From Puniceicoccaceae bacterium (GTDB taxonomy: Bacteria; Verrucomicrobiota; Verrucomicrobiia; Opitutales; Coraliomargaritaceae), in contig PBYS01000121.1 in the NCBI GenBank assembly GCA_002729725.1, positions 1 to 64,000 of the forward strand: a stretch of DNA of 64,000 nt, written 5' to 3'. Position 1 is the first letter of the stretch; each line of letters opens with the position of its first letter. This document shows positions 36,396-45,019 of the stretch, piece after piece. Below the pieces are notes generated by a model. That model ran no database searches and was not told the origin of the DNA. It saw only the letters and a list, made by a program, of their open reading frames with translations. Made by a program: the position numbers and the translations under genes.

Positions 36396-36850
36396 ACTGT
36401 AGTCCCCCCTCTTTCAATCTTTTCAAACATACGAATCACAGCATAGCCTATTAGCCAAATCGCCACATAGGCGTATCCCAAGCCAAGGTCAAATAAGCCC
36501 AGCACCCCCAATACTGCAAAATCGCTGATCCGGTCAAATTCCCAAACGAATATCAGAAGCATCGAAAATACTTGAAATACCGTAAATACTAGCGGCAACA
36601 AGAGAACCCACTTCAACCAACTGGTGAATTCATTGAAATCGATTAACCCCCAAAGGAATACAACAGTCATTAAGTATTGAAGCCCTCCCAGAATTACAGA
36701 GTACACGATAATAAAACCGCTGGCTTCAATCCATTCTGGCAAAAGGTCGATAAAGTTGCCGCAAACAGCCTCTCCCAGTAAATACGTGAGCAAGAGCAAC
36801 ACTGGAAACCAGATCGGGCTCCAGAGGCATATTTTAAAGTATCTTTTCAT
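36392..36850 (-). CDS. Small four-helix membrane protein
   Basis: About 152 aa from the ATG at 36850 (MKRYFKICLW); the frame is open to 36880. Four hydrophobic segments are seen: PIWFPVLLLLTYLLG, FIIVYSVILGGLQYLMTVVF, WVLLLPLVFTVFQVFSMLLIF and FDLGLGYAYVAIWLIGYAVI. No family recognised. It overlaps the epimerase gene (ATGA), so the two are cotranscribed. Confidence 0.7.
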   Translation of the reverse strand: MKRYFKICLWSPIWFPVLLLLTYLLGEAVCGNFIDLLPEWIEASGFIIVYSVILGGLQYLMTVVFLWGLIDFNEFTSWLKWVLLLPLVFTVFQVFSMLLIFVWEFDRISDFAVLGVLGLFDLGLGYAYVAIWLIGYAVIRMFEKIERGGTTV

Positions 36851-36934
36851 AGTTATTAACACGCGACGGGAGCGGAACACTTGTGCGGGCGTAGCCCGCT
36901 TACGAATACCGCAGAGCCCTTCGACTCACTATCG

Positions 36935-36960
36935 GCGGTCTTCACAAGTGAAGCCCCTAC
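36935..36960 (-). repeat. GTAG-type REP element
   Basis: GCGGTCTTCAC-AA-GTGAAGCCCC then CTAC: the inverse of the unit at 9763-9788 and the same as the right half of the pair at 11095-11170. About 40 bp to its left a different hairpin (GCGGGC-GTA-GCCCGC, 36885-36899) may be a decayed partner. Confidence 0.75.
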
Positions 36961-37113
36961 GTTTCTATTTTACAGTTCGTGCAATATTGATCTGCTTCAT
37001 CAACAAGGCGAAGATCTGTAGGTATATCATGGTAAAAAATAATGAATACACTCGGCTATTTAGCTTTTTCGGATATTCATGATTCAGCTCCGATTAATGT
37101 TATGAAATAACCG

Positions 37114-37479
37114 CTACACCTCTGCGACGTGACGGCGGCCTTTCTTGCGCATCTTATCGAAGTTGAACATGTTAAAGAAGTGCATCGCACCGAGCACCAT
37201 CAGCACAATGCCGACCTTAGTGGTGAGATACTCGACCGCGGCCACTACGGTCTCGGGATGAGTGCCGTATTTTAAGAACATCAACACAAAGCCGAGGTTG
37301 ACCAAATAAAAGCCAACACGTAGCAGATGATTGACGGCGGCGGCCATCTCGTCGTTGCCATGAAAGGCTTCGAGTAAGAAAATATGACCGGCTCGGTAGA
37401 GCGTTTGTGCGACCCAAACCGTCATGGCGATCGTGGCTGTGGCATAGAGTGCGTAGGTGAGTAAGATTAATGTATTCAT
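37114..37479 (-). CDS. Small membrane protein next to a GbsR/MarR regulator
   Basis: About 121 aa from the ATG at 37479, with a purine-rich AGAAAGAAA before it. It has three to four membrane helices (LILLTYALYATATIAMTVWVA, HLLRVGFYLVNLGFVLMFL, VEYLTTKVGIVLMVLGAMHFF) and a basic tail (MRKKGRRHV). No family recognised. It follows the GbsR-type regulator by 42 bp on the same strand and is probably its main target. Confidence 0.7.
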   Translation of the reverse strand: MNTLILLTYALYATATIAMTVWVAQTLYRAGHIFLLEAFHGNDEMAAAVNHLLRVGFYLVNLGFVLMFLKYGTHPETVVAAVEYLTTKVGIVLMVLGAMHFFNMFNFDKMRKKGRRHVAEV

Positions 37480-37521
37480 TGTTTTTTCTTTCTGCATGCA
37501 CCCCGCGATCTGTGCGGGGCG

Positions 37522-38037
37522 TTATTTAAATCGTTTAATTAAGAAGGGTAGCACTTTGCTCTCTTCGGAGCGGGCTACTTTATCGAGAACGAGGTCGGCG
37601 GTCTGCACGAACTCGGCGAGCGCTTTAGTTTGCGAGGCGAAGAGCTGCTGCTCGGGGTCAGTCTTCTTATAGGACTTCGACGAGGAGGACTGCAGTAAAT
37701 TGAGCGCGGGGTCGATTTCGCGCCGCTTACGCTCGCGGGCAATGATACAAAACATCGTCCAAACATCCTTTTCGGCTTCGAAGTATTCCTTGCGATCGCC
37801 CGGATAGGTCACACGCCGAACCAAGCCCCAGCCGACAAGGTCGCGCAAATTACTGTTGGCGTTGCCGCGGCTGATTTTGAGCGCCTGCATGACTTCGTTG
37901 GTGTCGGTGGGCTCCACCGCCAGCATGAGAAAGGCATGGATCTGCGCCATGGTGCGGTTAATGCCCCAGCTGCTACCGAGCGTGCCCCACTGTGCTATAA
38001 AATCGGCCTTTGTCTTTGCAAAATCTTCGCTGTTCAT
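37522..38037 (-). CDS. GbsR/MarR-family transcriptional regulator
   Basis: About 171 aa from the ATG at 38037; the longer frame to 38085 would run through the operator. The winged helix reads GINRTMAQIHAFLMLAVEPTDTNEVMQALKISRGNANSNLRDLVGWGLVRRV-like, which is the GbsR subfamily pattern (choline/glycine-betaine repressor of Bacillus), with YPGDRKEYFEAEKDVWTMF after it. A perfect 26-bp palindrome stands just before the start, so it is probably autoregulated. Confidence 0.88.
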   Translation of the reverse strand: MNSEDFAKTKADFIAQWGTLGSSWGINRTMAQIHAFLMLAVEPTDTNEVMQALKISRGNANSNLRDLVGWGLVRRVTYPGDRKEYFEAEKDVWTMFCIIARERKRREIDPALNLLQSSSSKSYKKTDPEQQLFASQTKALAEFVQTADLVLDKVARSEESKVLPFLIKRFK

Positions 38038-38041
38038 GATT

Positions 38042-38082
38042 GAAGTTTCAGTAATTACTGAAACTTCGTCAAGTATATTATA
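38042..38082 (-). promoter_or_regulatory. Perfect 26-bp palindrome and -10 box before the GbsR-type gene
   Basis: 38042-38067 is a perfect inverted repeat with half-site GAAGTTTCAGTAA. On the minus strand TATAAT lies at 38077-38082, upstream of it, so the palindrome would be at about +1 to +26, ending 4 bp before the ATG. It is the expected operator of the regulator. Confidence 0.8.
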
Positions 38083-38132
38083 CACGTAAATTATTATTTT
38101 GAAGGCAGAACAAGTTCCGCAATGACTGCTGC

Positions 38133-39593
38133 TTAAAGCCCGCCCATGCAGAGGTATTTCGTTTCGATGTAATCATCGACCCCATATTTGGAACCTTCGC
38201 GACCGTGCCCGGATTCTTTGACTCCACCGAAGGGAGCCATCGGATTGGAGATTCCGGACTCATTAATACCGACCATGCCATAGTCGAGGGCTTCACTGAC
38301 GCGCCAGATGCGGGCGTAGTCGCGGCTGTAGAAGTAGGCTGCAAGCCCGAACTCGGTATCGTTGGCCAGCTGAATCGCCTCGGCCTCGGTCTCGAATTTG
38401 AAAACAGGCGCCACGGGGCCAAAAATCTCTTCCTTAAAACAGCGCATGGAGGGCGCGCAGTCGCGCAGCACTGTCGGCTGATAGAAGCAGTCGCCGAGCT
38501 CTGAGCCTTGTCCGCCAACCGTCGCAACCGCACCTGCTCCAAGCGCCTCGCTCACGATCGCCTGCACACTGTCAACGGCGCTCGGACGAATCAGTGGCCC
38601 CATCGTGACCGCCTCATCGGCACCATTGCCCAGTTGGAATTTCTCTGTTTCCTGGCTGAGTTTGTCCACGAAGGCGTCATACACATCCGCGTGCACCAAT
38701 AGACGGTTCGCGCACACACAGGTTTGCCCGGCATTACGAAATTTCGCGGCCATGGCTCCTGCGACCGCCGCATCGAGATCGGCATCGTCAAATACGATAA
38801 AGGGCGCATTCCCTCCCAGTTCCATGGAGGTGCGCTTAACGGTGTCGGCGCACTGCTGCATCAGCTTCTTGCCAGTCGCGGTGGACCCCGTGAAGGTGAG
38901 CTTACGTACGATCGGATTGGCGGTCAGCTCGCCGCCGATCACGGATGAGTCACTGCCACACACGACATTGAATACGCCGGGCGGCAGACCCGCCTCTTCG
39001 CCCAGTGCGGCTAAAGCGAGTGCCGACAGCGGAGTTTCTTTAGCTGGCTTGGCCACAAAGGTGCAGCCCACCGCCAAGGCCGCGGCGACTTTGCGCGCAA
39101 GCATGGCATTGGGGAAATTCCACGGTGTGATGGCGGCCACCACGCCGACCGGACGCTTCAAGACAAGCACCCGTTGATCCTGACTGGGTGCCGCCAAGAT
39201 ATCGCCATCGATGCGTTTGGCCTCCTCCGCAAACCATTCTAAATAATGCGCCCCATAGGCGATCTCTCCCTTGGCCTCGGAGAGCACCTTGCCTTGCTCG
39301 GCAGTCAACAAAGCCGCAAGGGCGTCCTGATGCTGCATAACTAAATCGAACCAGCGCCGTAAAATATCTGCACGTGCTTTCGCAGTCTGCGCCTGCCAAT
39401 CGGGCAGTGCCGCCTCGGCTGCCTCGATGGCGCGCCGCGTCTCCGCGACGCCGCAATCGGCCACTTTCGCGAGCACTTGACCGTCGACAGGGTTGCGAAT
39501 ATCGAAGCGACGCCCGTCCTCGGCATCGATCCACTCACCGTTCACATAGGCCTGTTGCTGTAGAAGATTTGAAGCTAGTTTCGTCTCAGTCAT
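38133..39593 (-). CDS. gabD: Succinate-semialdehyde dehydrogenase (GabD-like)
   Basis: About 486 aa from the ATG at 39593, where homologues start (QQQAYVNGEW); the open frame to 39716 would cross the operator. ALDH landmarks are present: TPWNFPNAMLARKVAAALAVGC, FTGSTATGKKLM, MELGGNAPFIVFDDAD with the general base Glu, NAGQTCVCANRL with the catalytic Cys, and PFGGVKESGHGREGSKYG. It oxidises succinate semialdehyde to succinate with NAD(P). It is a single gene, divergent from the unknown gene at 39754. Confidence 0.92.
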   Translation of the reverse strand: MTETKLASNLLQQQAYVNGEWIDAEDGRRFDIRNPVDGQVLAKVADCGVAETRRAIEAAEAALPDWQAQTAKARADILRRWFDLVMQHQDALAALLTAEQGKVLSEAKGEIAYGAHYLEWFAEEAKRIDGDILAAPSQDQRVLVLKRPVGVVAAITPWNFPNAMLARKVAAALAVGCTFVAKPAKETPLSALALAALGEEAGLPPGVFNVVCGSDSSVIGGELTANPIVRKLTFTGSTATGKKLMQQCADTVKRTSMELGGNAPFIVFDDADLDAAVAGAMAAKFRNAGQTCVCANRLLVHADVYDAFVDKLSQETEKFQLGNGADEAVTMGPLIRPSAVDSVQAIVSEALGAGAVATVGGQGSELGDCFYQPTVLRDCAPSMRCFKEEIFGPVAPVFKFETEAEAIQLANDTEFGLAAYFYSRDYARIWRVSEALDYGMVGINESGISNPMAPFGGVKESGHGREGSKYGVDDYIETKYLCMGGL

Positions 39594-39707
39594 AGCACAA
39601 GTAAGGTATACGAGTGCCGACATCCTGCAAGGCTCAGCCACATTTACTGCCACATAGGCAACTCCAGCTGCCGTCATCCGGATTCGAACCCTTCGCACAT
39701 TAAGAAC

Positions 39708-39732
39708 ATGCCACAATTTGACATTTTGGCAT
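39708..39732. promoter_or_regulatory. 25-bp imperfect inverted repeat between gabD and the divergent gene
   Basis: The arms ATGCCACAAT and ATTTTGGCAT (one mismatch) flank TTGAC. It lies 22 bp before the start of the 39754 gene and 115 bp before gabD, and is a candidate operator for either. Confidence 0.45.
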
Positions 39733-39753
39733 CAATTAAGCTCAGTAAATGGC

Positions 39754-40422
39754 ATGCCAAAGGTTAGACTCGAATATCGCCATCAACTGAGCCTCAACGA
39801 CCTACACTTCATCAGTTCCGCGTTGGCAGGCGACAGCCCTCGCGAAGCCGAGGCGATCGCTTACTTACTGGTCGACCCCGCCACCGTCGACACGATTTTA
39901 GACCAGCCCGCGCTCTTGGACTACGTGCTCGCGAGCCCGGACACCCTGCGCATCAGCCCACGCCTTTACTTTTATCTACTCAGCCGGCACAGCTTGAAAA
40001 GCTCCGGCTTAGACAGCCCGCAACTCGCCGACTACGTGTCGGGGGTATTAGAGTTCTTCATGCACGCGGGCTTCCATCCCCACACCAATGGACGCGGCGT
40101 ATTCTATGTGGTCGACTGGCTGCAACAAGTCGACTACAGCCCCGCTGGCAAGCGCTACGAGCTCTACGTCATGCTCGGCGAGCACCTGCTGTTTTTGACT
40201 GGCATCTTTCCCAATTTCATTGAAAAGCGCAGCCAACGCCGTGCCGCGCCGGCACTTTCTTTTTACGAATCCATCGGCGAGGCCTCCTACCGCTCCGCCA
40301 CACAACATCCTTTTAGCCAGAAGACAGACACCACTGAGCTCTATCAAAGCATCGCCGACGCCTTCCCTGCCGTGCGCAGCGCACTCAACGATCTGTCCGA
40401 TCGCTTGATGTTCCTCGATTAA
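39754..40422 (+). CDS. Conserved-looking soluble protein of unknown function
   Basis: About 222 aa from the ATG at 39754 (MPKVRLEYRHQLSLNDLHF). It is helical with no signal or membrane segment. Notable phrases are LLVDPATVDTILDQPALLDYVL, RLYFYLLSRHSLK, GVFYVVDWLQQ, YELYVMLGEHLLFLTGIFPNFIEKR and LSFYESIGEASYRSA. I do not recognise the family. It is divergent from gabD and convergent with the YdbH-like gene. Confidence 0.65.
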   Translation: MPKVRLEYRHQLSLNDLHFISSALAGDSPREAEAIAYLLVDPATVDTILDQPALLDYVLASPDTLRISPRLYFYLLSRHSLKSSGLDSPQLADYVSGVLEFFMHAGFHPHTNGRGVFYVVDWLQQVDYSPAGKRYELYVMLGEHLLFLTGIFPNFIEKRSQRRAAPALSFYESIGEASYRSATQHPFSQKTDTTELYQSIADAFPAVRSALNDLSDRLMFLD

Positions 40423-40493
40423 GCCTTCAGAGCGAAGCTATGTTTCTAAACATGGATAACAATGCATGCCATTGATGCCACATACCGCCGTAT

Positions 40494-42509
40494 TTAAAAC
40501 TCCAACTCACCACGCTGGATCATGCGCAGCAATTCCATGACACCGGCAGTGTCATCGACATTCACATTGAGATCAAAATCCACGGGCACGATCACGTCCC
40601 CCTGCTGAGATTCGCCGAAAAGCTCTAATCGAAAGGGGCGTGTGGCATTACCGTCCGGAAATACATCAATGCTAAATTGCTGCAGCATCAAATCCTCAAA
40701 AGCGCGTTCAGCCATCCGGTACTGCTGGTAAGTTGCACTGCCGGCGACCATACCGCGGGTGAGCATGCCCTCCACATCGTAGCGCAAGCGTGCGCCCTCT
40801 GCGGAGTCCACTTCCAGGCGACCGTCCGTCAGGATCGCTTGGCCCTGCTGAAAAGCCCCGACTAAATAGCCGGATGCGCGGCCACTGATCTCTCCCTTGA
40901 ATTGTGGCACCACTTGAGCCAGCTGCGACAGATCGACAGAGTTTAACTGTATCCGAAATTTGCTATCGTCGAGTCGTTGCAAATCGACTTGCATGGGATC
41001 GACCCGTAAGCTTCCACCCAGGAATCCTGCCCGCACGGGCGACACCGCGATTGTACCCTCGGGGCCCACCTGAGTGGACAGTTGTAGCGCATCCAATTCA
41101 AAACCAAGCAGAGCCAGACTGCCCACCTGCAATTGAAGGGATTCAGGCACAAATGGCCCCTCGGCCCTACGTAAATCTACTTGCGCCCATATATCTGTGG
41201 CCGTCAGCCCCTGAGAACTCAGCTCCAAACTGGCGACTTTGGCGTCCACCGCTGCGCTGGCTTCGCGAAGCTCCCAATGCTCAAGCAGACCGCTGCCTTC
41301 AACTTGCAGCGCCATCTGCAGACTGAGATCATCGGGCAGTCCCGAAACTTCCAAAGCGCGCAAGAGCTCCGCATCCAACGCATTCGCTTCCAAATAATAG
41401 CGTGCACGACCTGCGCCGCTTAATAAGCGCTGCCAATCATCATGCGCCAACGAGAACGCAATCGACTCTCCGAGACGAAGTTCCGCAGCGAGCTTCTGAT
41501 TGTCGAGCCGCACCGCCCAATCACCGCTGGACTCCATCCAAGAGCCCACTCGCACGCGCTCCACGCCTCCCTTCAGATACGCGCGCTGGTGCCCCCGCCC
41601 ATCGAAGGCAAAGCCAGCTGCTGCGTTTTGTAAAATCAGCTCCCCTGCAGGTGCATACACCTCGACCGCGCCTAAGTCGGCCAAAACACAAAAGCTCAAT
41701 TGATCAGGCTCCGAGCCTAGCCAACGCGCATACCCCGAAGCATCGACAAAGCCATCTGCCCCTTGCAATGCGTTCAGATAAATCTCGCCCGCGGCCTCGG
41801 TCCACACTGACGAGAGCTCGCTTAAATAGCTGGCTTGAAAAGTATCCCAATCGTTGGCACGCAGGGTAAAGTCCAGCGACAAGCCAGCGCCCGCGGCCAG
41901 CACTTTAACGCGTGCGTCCACATCCACAACAGGGCTGCTCAAACTGGCCGCAAGATGAGTCGCCCCGTCCATACCACGTAAAACTGAGAGCTCTAGGCCC
42001 CCCTGCATCTGCAGCCCAGCCGCTTCGATCCCCCACTCCTCGATCTTCAACTCCAGCGACGCGACTGGCAAGGAATCGATTGAACTCGCCCACTGCGCCA
42101 CTTGCTCTGCAAGCTCGAATGCTTCCTCTCCCGCAGCCCCCTGCTCTGCAACCGCGGGGGGCTCCGCACCTTCCTCCAACTGATAACGTAGCCGATCGAT
42201 CTGTATCCGCCCGATAAAGCCAGCCTCGAGCGAATAAAGCTGATTCCACGGGAAAACCACACTTAGGCCCTCCACTTGCAGATTGTCCTCCAGTCGATAG
42301 TGTTTGACCTGTAATCTTACAGCGGAAGCACTCAGGTCGATTGACTCTAGCTCCAGCTGCGCCCCGCTTGCTTCCAGTCGCGGCAATAATAAGGCCTCAA
42401 CAATCTCAATCCGCTTGAAATAGAGTAACGCCAGCCCCGCAAATAGTAGCAGTGCCCCCACGAATAGAACGCGCCTCAAGCAAACCCACATGGACATACG
42501 CGCCTTCAC
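40494..42509 (-). CDS. YdbH/AsmA-like intermembrane lipid-transport protein
   Basis: A 671-aa protein with an N-terminal membrane anchor (VLFVGALLLFAGLALLYF, about residues 14-31) and a long beta-rich periplasmic body. The start (EALLLPRLEASGAQLELESIDLSASAVRLQ) and the C-terminal DctA-YdbH-like domain (VEGMLTRGMVAGSATYQQYRMAERAFEDLMLQQF, VPVDFDLNVNVDDTAGVMELL) fit YdbH, which in E. coli carries phospholipids between membranes with TamB and YhdP. It is shorter than E. coli YdbH (~880 aa). It is a single gene; the nearby ATG codons at 42497 and 42491 are alternative starts. Confidence 0.75.
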   Translation of the reverse strand: MKARMSMWVCLRRVLFVGALLLFAGLALLYFKRIEIVEALLLPRLEASGAQLELESIDLSASAVRLQVKHYRLEDNLQVEGLSVVFPWNQLYSLEAGFIGRIQIDRLRYQLEEGAEPPAVAEQGAAGEEAFELAEQVAQWASSIDSLPVASLELKIEEWGIEAAGLQMQGGLELSVLRGMDGATHLAASLSSPVVDVDARVKVLAAGAGLSLDFTLRANDWDTFQASYLSELSSVWTEAAGEIYLNALQGADGFVDASGYARWLGSEPDQLSFCVLADLGAVEVYAPAGELILQNAAAGFAFDGRGHQRAYLKGGVERVRVGSWMESSGDWAVRLDNQKLAAELRLGESIAFSLAHDDWQRLLSGAGRARYYLEANALDAELLRALEVSGLPDDLSLQMALQVEGSGLLEHWELREASAAVDAKVASLELSSQGLTATDIWAQVDLRRAEGPFVPESLQLQVGSLALLGFELDALQLSTQVGPEGTIAVSPVRAGFLGGSLRVDPMQVDLQRLDDSKFRIQLNSVDLSQLAQVVPQFKGEISGRASGYLVGAFQQGQAILTDGRLEVDSAEGARLRYDVEGMLTRGMVAGSATYQQYRMAERAFEDLMLQQFSIDVFPDGNATRPFRLELFGESQQGDVIVPVDFDLNVNVDDTAGVMELLRMIQRGELEF

Positions 42510-42696
42510 TCGCTTTTAGCTTGCGCGAAGAAGCCCTCCACGAGACTCGCATTCGCTTGAGATTTCCGTCCCCATAATTGAATCATATACTCACAGAGAA
42601 TACATCCCGACCGTACGCAAGTTCAAGCGAATAGCCGCAAAGCATAAAACTCCGGCTTGAACTTCGCCCAGAGCGCAGACACCTTCCATCTATAGT

Positions 42697-43494
42697 ATGG
42701 ACAAATTATCCGAAATCATGGCCGCCAAGCGGCACTCTTTGCGCAACCAGATACGCCCCGTCCGCGATCAGGAACTGGAGCGCTTGGGCCGTATGCAGAC
42801 TCAAGGCGGTAGCTTCCTAAAAGCGCTGGCTAAAAAAGACCGCCTCTCCGTAATCGCCGAGATCAAGCGTAAGTCTCCCTCCGCAGGCGAAATCGCCTCC
42901 GCCACCCTCGATGCGGTCGAGCAAGCCCGTGAGTATATCAACGCTGAGGCCGACTGCCTATCCGTATTGACTGACACCGATTACTTCGGCGGCACATTAA
43001 AAGATCTCTGGGACGTGGTCGAATTCCTCGAATGCCATGGCCGCAAGACGCCTTGCCTGCGTAAAGACTTTATGGTGCACCCTGTCCAAGTCGCGGAAGC
43101 GGCCGAGGCCGGAGCACGTTGTATTTTGATCATCGTGCGCGCCTTGGCGGACGACGAGATCAAAGCCCTGCGCGACGCGGCCGGCATCGCGGGCCTCGAC
43201 GCTCTCTACGAGATCCATGAAGAACGTGAGCTGGAGAAAGCCCTCAAATTCGATCCGAAAATTATAGGAGTCAACAATCGCGACCTCAAGCGCTTCAAGA
43301 CCGATCTCGCGACCTCCGAACTCTTGATTCCGCAAATTCCCGACCACATCATCAAAGTCAGTGAGAGCGGCATCTTCGACCTCGAAGACGCAGAGCGCGC
43401 CAGCGCTTGCGGTGCCGACGCCATACTCGTCGGCGAAGCTCTCATGAAGTCGGAAAATCCCGAAGAACTCATCGAAGCCTTCCACAACGCTTAA
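42697..43494 (+). CDS. trpC: Indole-3-glycerol-phosphate synthase
   Basis: A 265-aa (beta/alpha)8 enzyme. SVIAEIKRKSPSAGEI carries the catalytic Glu and Lys, followed by SVLTDTDYFGG, CLRKDFMVHPVQV, IGVNNRDLKRFKTD, VSESGIF and ADAILVGEALM. It closes CdRP to indole-3-glycerol phosphate in tryptophan synthesis. It is complete and the right length. No other trp gene is near, so it is an isolated trpC, unlike the operons of enterics. Confidence 0.97.
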   Translation: MDKLSEIMAAKRHSLRNQIRPVRDQELERLGRMQTQGGSFLKALAKKDRLSVIAEIKRKSPSAGEIASATLDAVEQAREYINAEADCLSVLTDTDYFGGTLKDLWDVVEFLECHGRKTPCLRKDFMVHPVQVAEAAEAGARCILIIVRALADDEIKALRDAAGIAGLDALYEIHEERELEKALKFDPKIIGVNNRDLKRFKTDLATSELLIPQIPDHIIKVSESGIFDLEDAERASACGADAILVGEALMKSENPEELIEAFHNA

Positions 43495-43539
43495 GGATCG
43501 CCCAGCTCCTAATTTCTAACTTTCAACTCCTAATTCTCC

Positions 43540-44370
43540 TTGCCATTAAGCCCCACAGCCACTCGTGAGCTCCTCAATCAATTGGAGCACTTTCCCAACA
43601 AAAAGCTGGGTCAAAACTTCTTGGTGGACGGCAACATCGTGCGCAAGTCCATCGAGCTCGCAGAGATCGGCCCCGAGAGTGCTGTCGTCGAGGTCGGCCC
43701 CGGCTTGGGTACATTGACACGCGCCATACTCGCCAGCGGCGCTTCACTCTGGGCAGTGGAACGCGACGCGACTCTGGCCGAGCACCTGCGCAGGAATGTG
43801 CTCCCAGAGCAGCCACGGCTGCAATTGATCGAGGGCGACTGCCTCGACCACCCGATCGCCGAACTCCCCACCGAGCGGGCCGAACACGGTTATAAAATCG
43901 TGGCCAATCTCCCTTATGCAGTCTCCACCCCATGGATGGATGCCGTGCTCTCGGGACCACTGCCCCAGCGAATGGTGCTGATGCTGCAAAAAGAAGCCGC
44001 CGACCGCTACGTGGCCCCCCACGGTAGCAAAACCTTTGGCGCGATCTCCATCTTTCTCCAATCTGCCTACCAGATGCACAGCCGACACCTAGTCTCCGCA
44101 CAGTGCTTCCACCCAGCGCCCAAGGTTGATTCCGTACTGCTACGGCTGGACTTACGAGACGATGCCGTGCACTTCCCCCCAGAAATACGCGCCTGCATCC
44201 GACGCATTTTCACCCTGCGCCGCAAGCAACTCGGTAGTCTCTGCCGAAAAGAAAGTACGCCGGGCATCAGCGCTTGGTTCGAGCACCTACTACAAAAAGG
44301 TTACTCTGCGAGCATACGCCCCGAAGAAATCACCTATCAAGATTGGTGTGAACTGCTGCAGTTTTGCTAG
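43540..44370 (+). CDS. rsmA: 16S rRNA dimethyladenosine transferase RsmA (KsgA)
   Basis: A 276-aa enzyme. The family N-terminus FPNKKLGQNFLVDGNIVRK is followed by the SAM site VVEVGPGLGTLTRAIL, GDCLDH and the catalytic NLPYAVSTPW, and a C-terminal helical domain with RRIFTLRRKQLGS. It dimethylates A1518/A1519 of 16S rRNA. The start is a TTG at 43540, since no ATG exists upstream in frame at family length; no Shine-Dalgarno is seen. It is 45 bp after trpC. Confidence 0.93.
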   Translation: MPLSPTATRELLNQLEHFPNKKLGQNFLVDGNIVRKSIELAEIGPESAVVEVGPGLGTLTRAILASGASLWAVERDATLAEHLRRNVLPEQPRLQLIEGDCLDHPIAELPTERAEHGYKIVANLPYAVSTPWMDAVLSGPLPQRMVLMLQKEAADRYVAPHGSKTFGAISIFLQSAYQMHSRHLVSAQCFHPAPKVDSVLLRLDLRDDAVHFPPEIRACIRRIFTLRRKQLGSLCRKESTPGISAWFEHLLQKGYSASIRPEEITYQDWCELLQFC

Positions 44371-44481
44371 CGTCAGGCAAAATTGACGGCTCTTTTACCT
44401 TCGTCACAGGAACTTAACCTACAGCGCACCTTTCCAGCTTTCAGCCTAAGTGCGCCCCCACTAGCGTCCGGCCATACCACT

Positions 44482-45018
44482 ATGGCTGCACATGAAAACA
44501 TCCACTTAGACGAGCTGATCACACACTCAATCTCCGTCCAGCACAACGAAACACTCGAGACCACCAGCCGACTCGCGGCACAACAGGAAGTCGATTTCCT
44601 CGCCGTGAAACGCGACGAGACGGTGATCGGCCTATGCTCTGCCGTTAAAATCAATAAATGCCTGAGCGCCCGCTATGGACACGCCGTCTATGCACAACGC
44701 AACGTCGCGGAATTTCTAGTTGAACAGCCGATCATCGTCAAAGACGACACCGACGTGCACCAGGTCTTAAAATGCGTATTCAATCGCCATCACGAGGACT
44801 TCTATGACGACATCATCATTATAAATCAGCAGGGCCAACTCCGTGGCCTGATCTCCATAGATGCTCTGATTCGCGTGCAGAACTCACTGCTACACAAACA
44901 ACTGAAAAAAACCGACGAGCACAAACAGCGCCTACAATGGAAGAACGATCAGCTCGAACACCTGACCAACGAACTGGAACAAGCCAACAGCAAGCTAATC
45001 GAAGCACGAGGCCTTTGA
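44482..45018 (+). CDS. CBS-domain and coiled-coil fragment, N-terminal part of a broken histidine kinase
   Basis: 178 aa from the ATG at 44482 (MAAHENIHLDELI). Two CBS motifs are seen (residues ~8-60 and ~75-130; SISVQHNETLETTSRLAAQQEVDFLAV and IVKDDTDVHQVLKCVFNRHH), then a coiled coil (KKTDEHKQRLQWKNDQLEHLTNELEQANSKLIEA style) that normally leads into HisKA. The frame ends in TGA after EARGL. The HATPase-receiver part follows in another frame from 45020, and no HisKA domain is present. It could survive as a stand-alone CBS protein. Confidence 0.6.
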   Translation: MAAHENIHLDELITHSISVQHNETLETTSRLAAQQEVDFLAVKRDETVIGLCSAVKINKCLSARYGHAVYAQRNVAEFLVEQPIIVKDDTDVHQVLKCVFNRHHEDFYDDIIIINQQGQLRGLISIDALIRVQNSLLHKQLKKTDEHKQRLQWKNDQLEHLTNELEQANSKLIEARGL

Positions 45019-45019
45019 C

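Noticed and set aside
39670-39710. T-loop-like GGATTCGAACCC on the plus strand, suggesting a minus-strand tRNA
   Set aside because: The neighbouring bases do not form the 5-bp T stem, and no acceptor stem, anticodon arm or D arm could be folded around it.
40440-40453. ATGTTT-CT-AAACAT palindrome in the convergent gap
   Set aside because: It is short and AT-rich without a T-run; neither terminator nor operator role can be supported.
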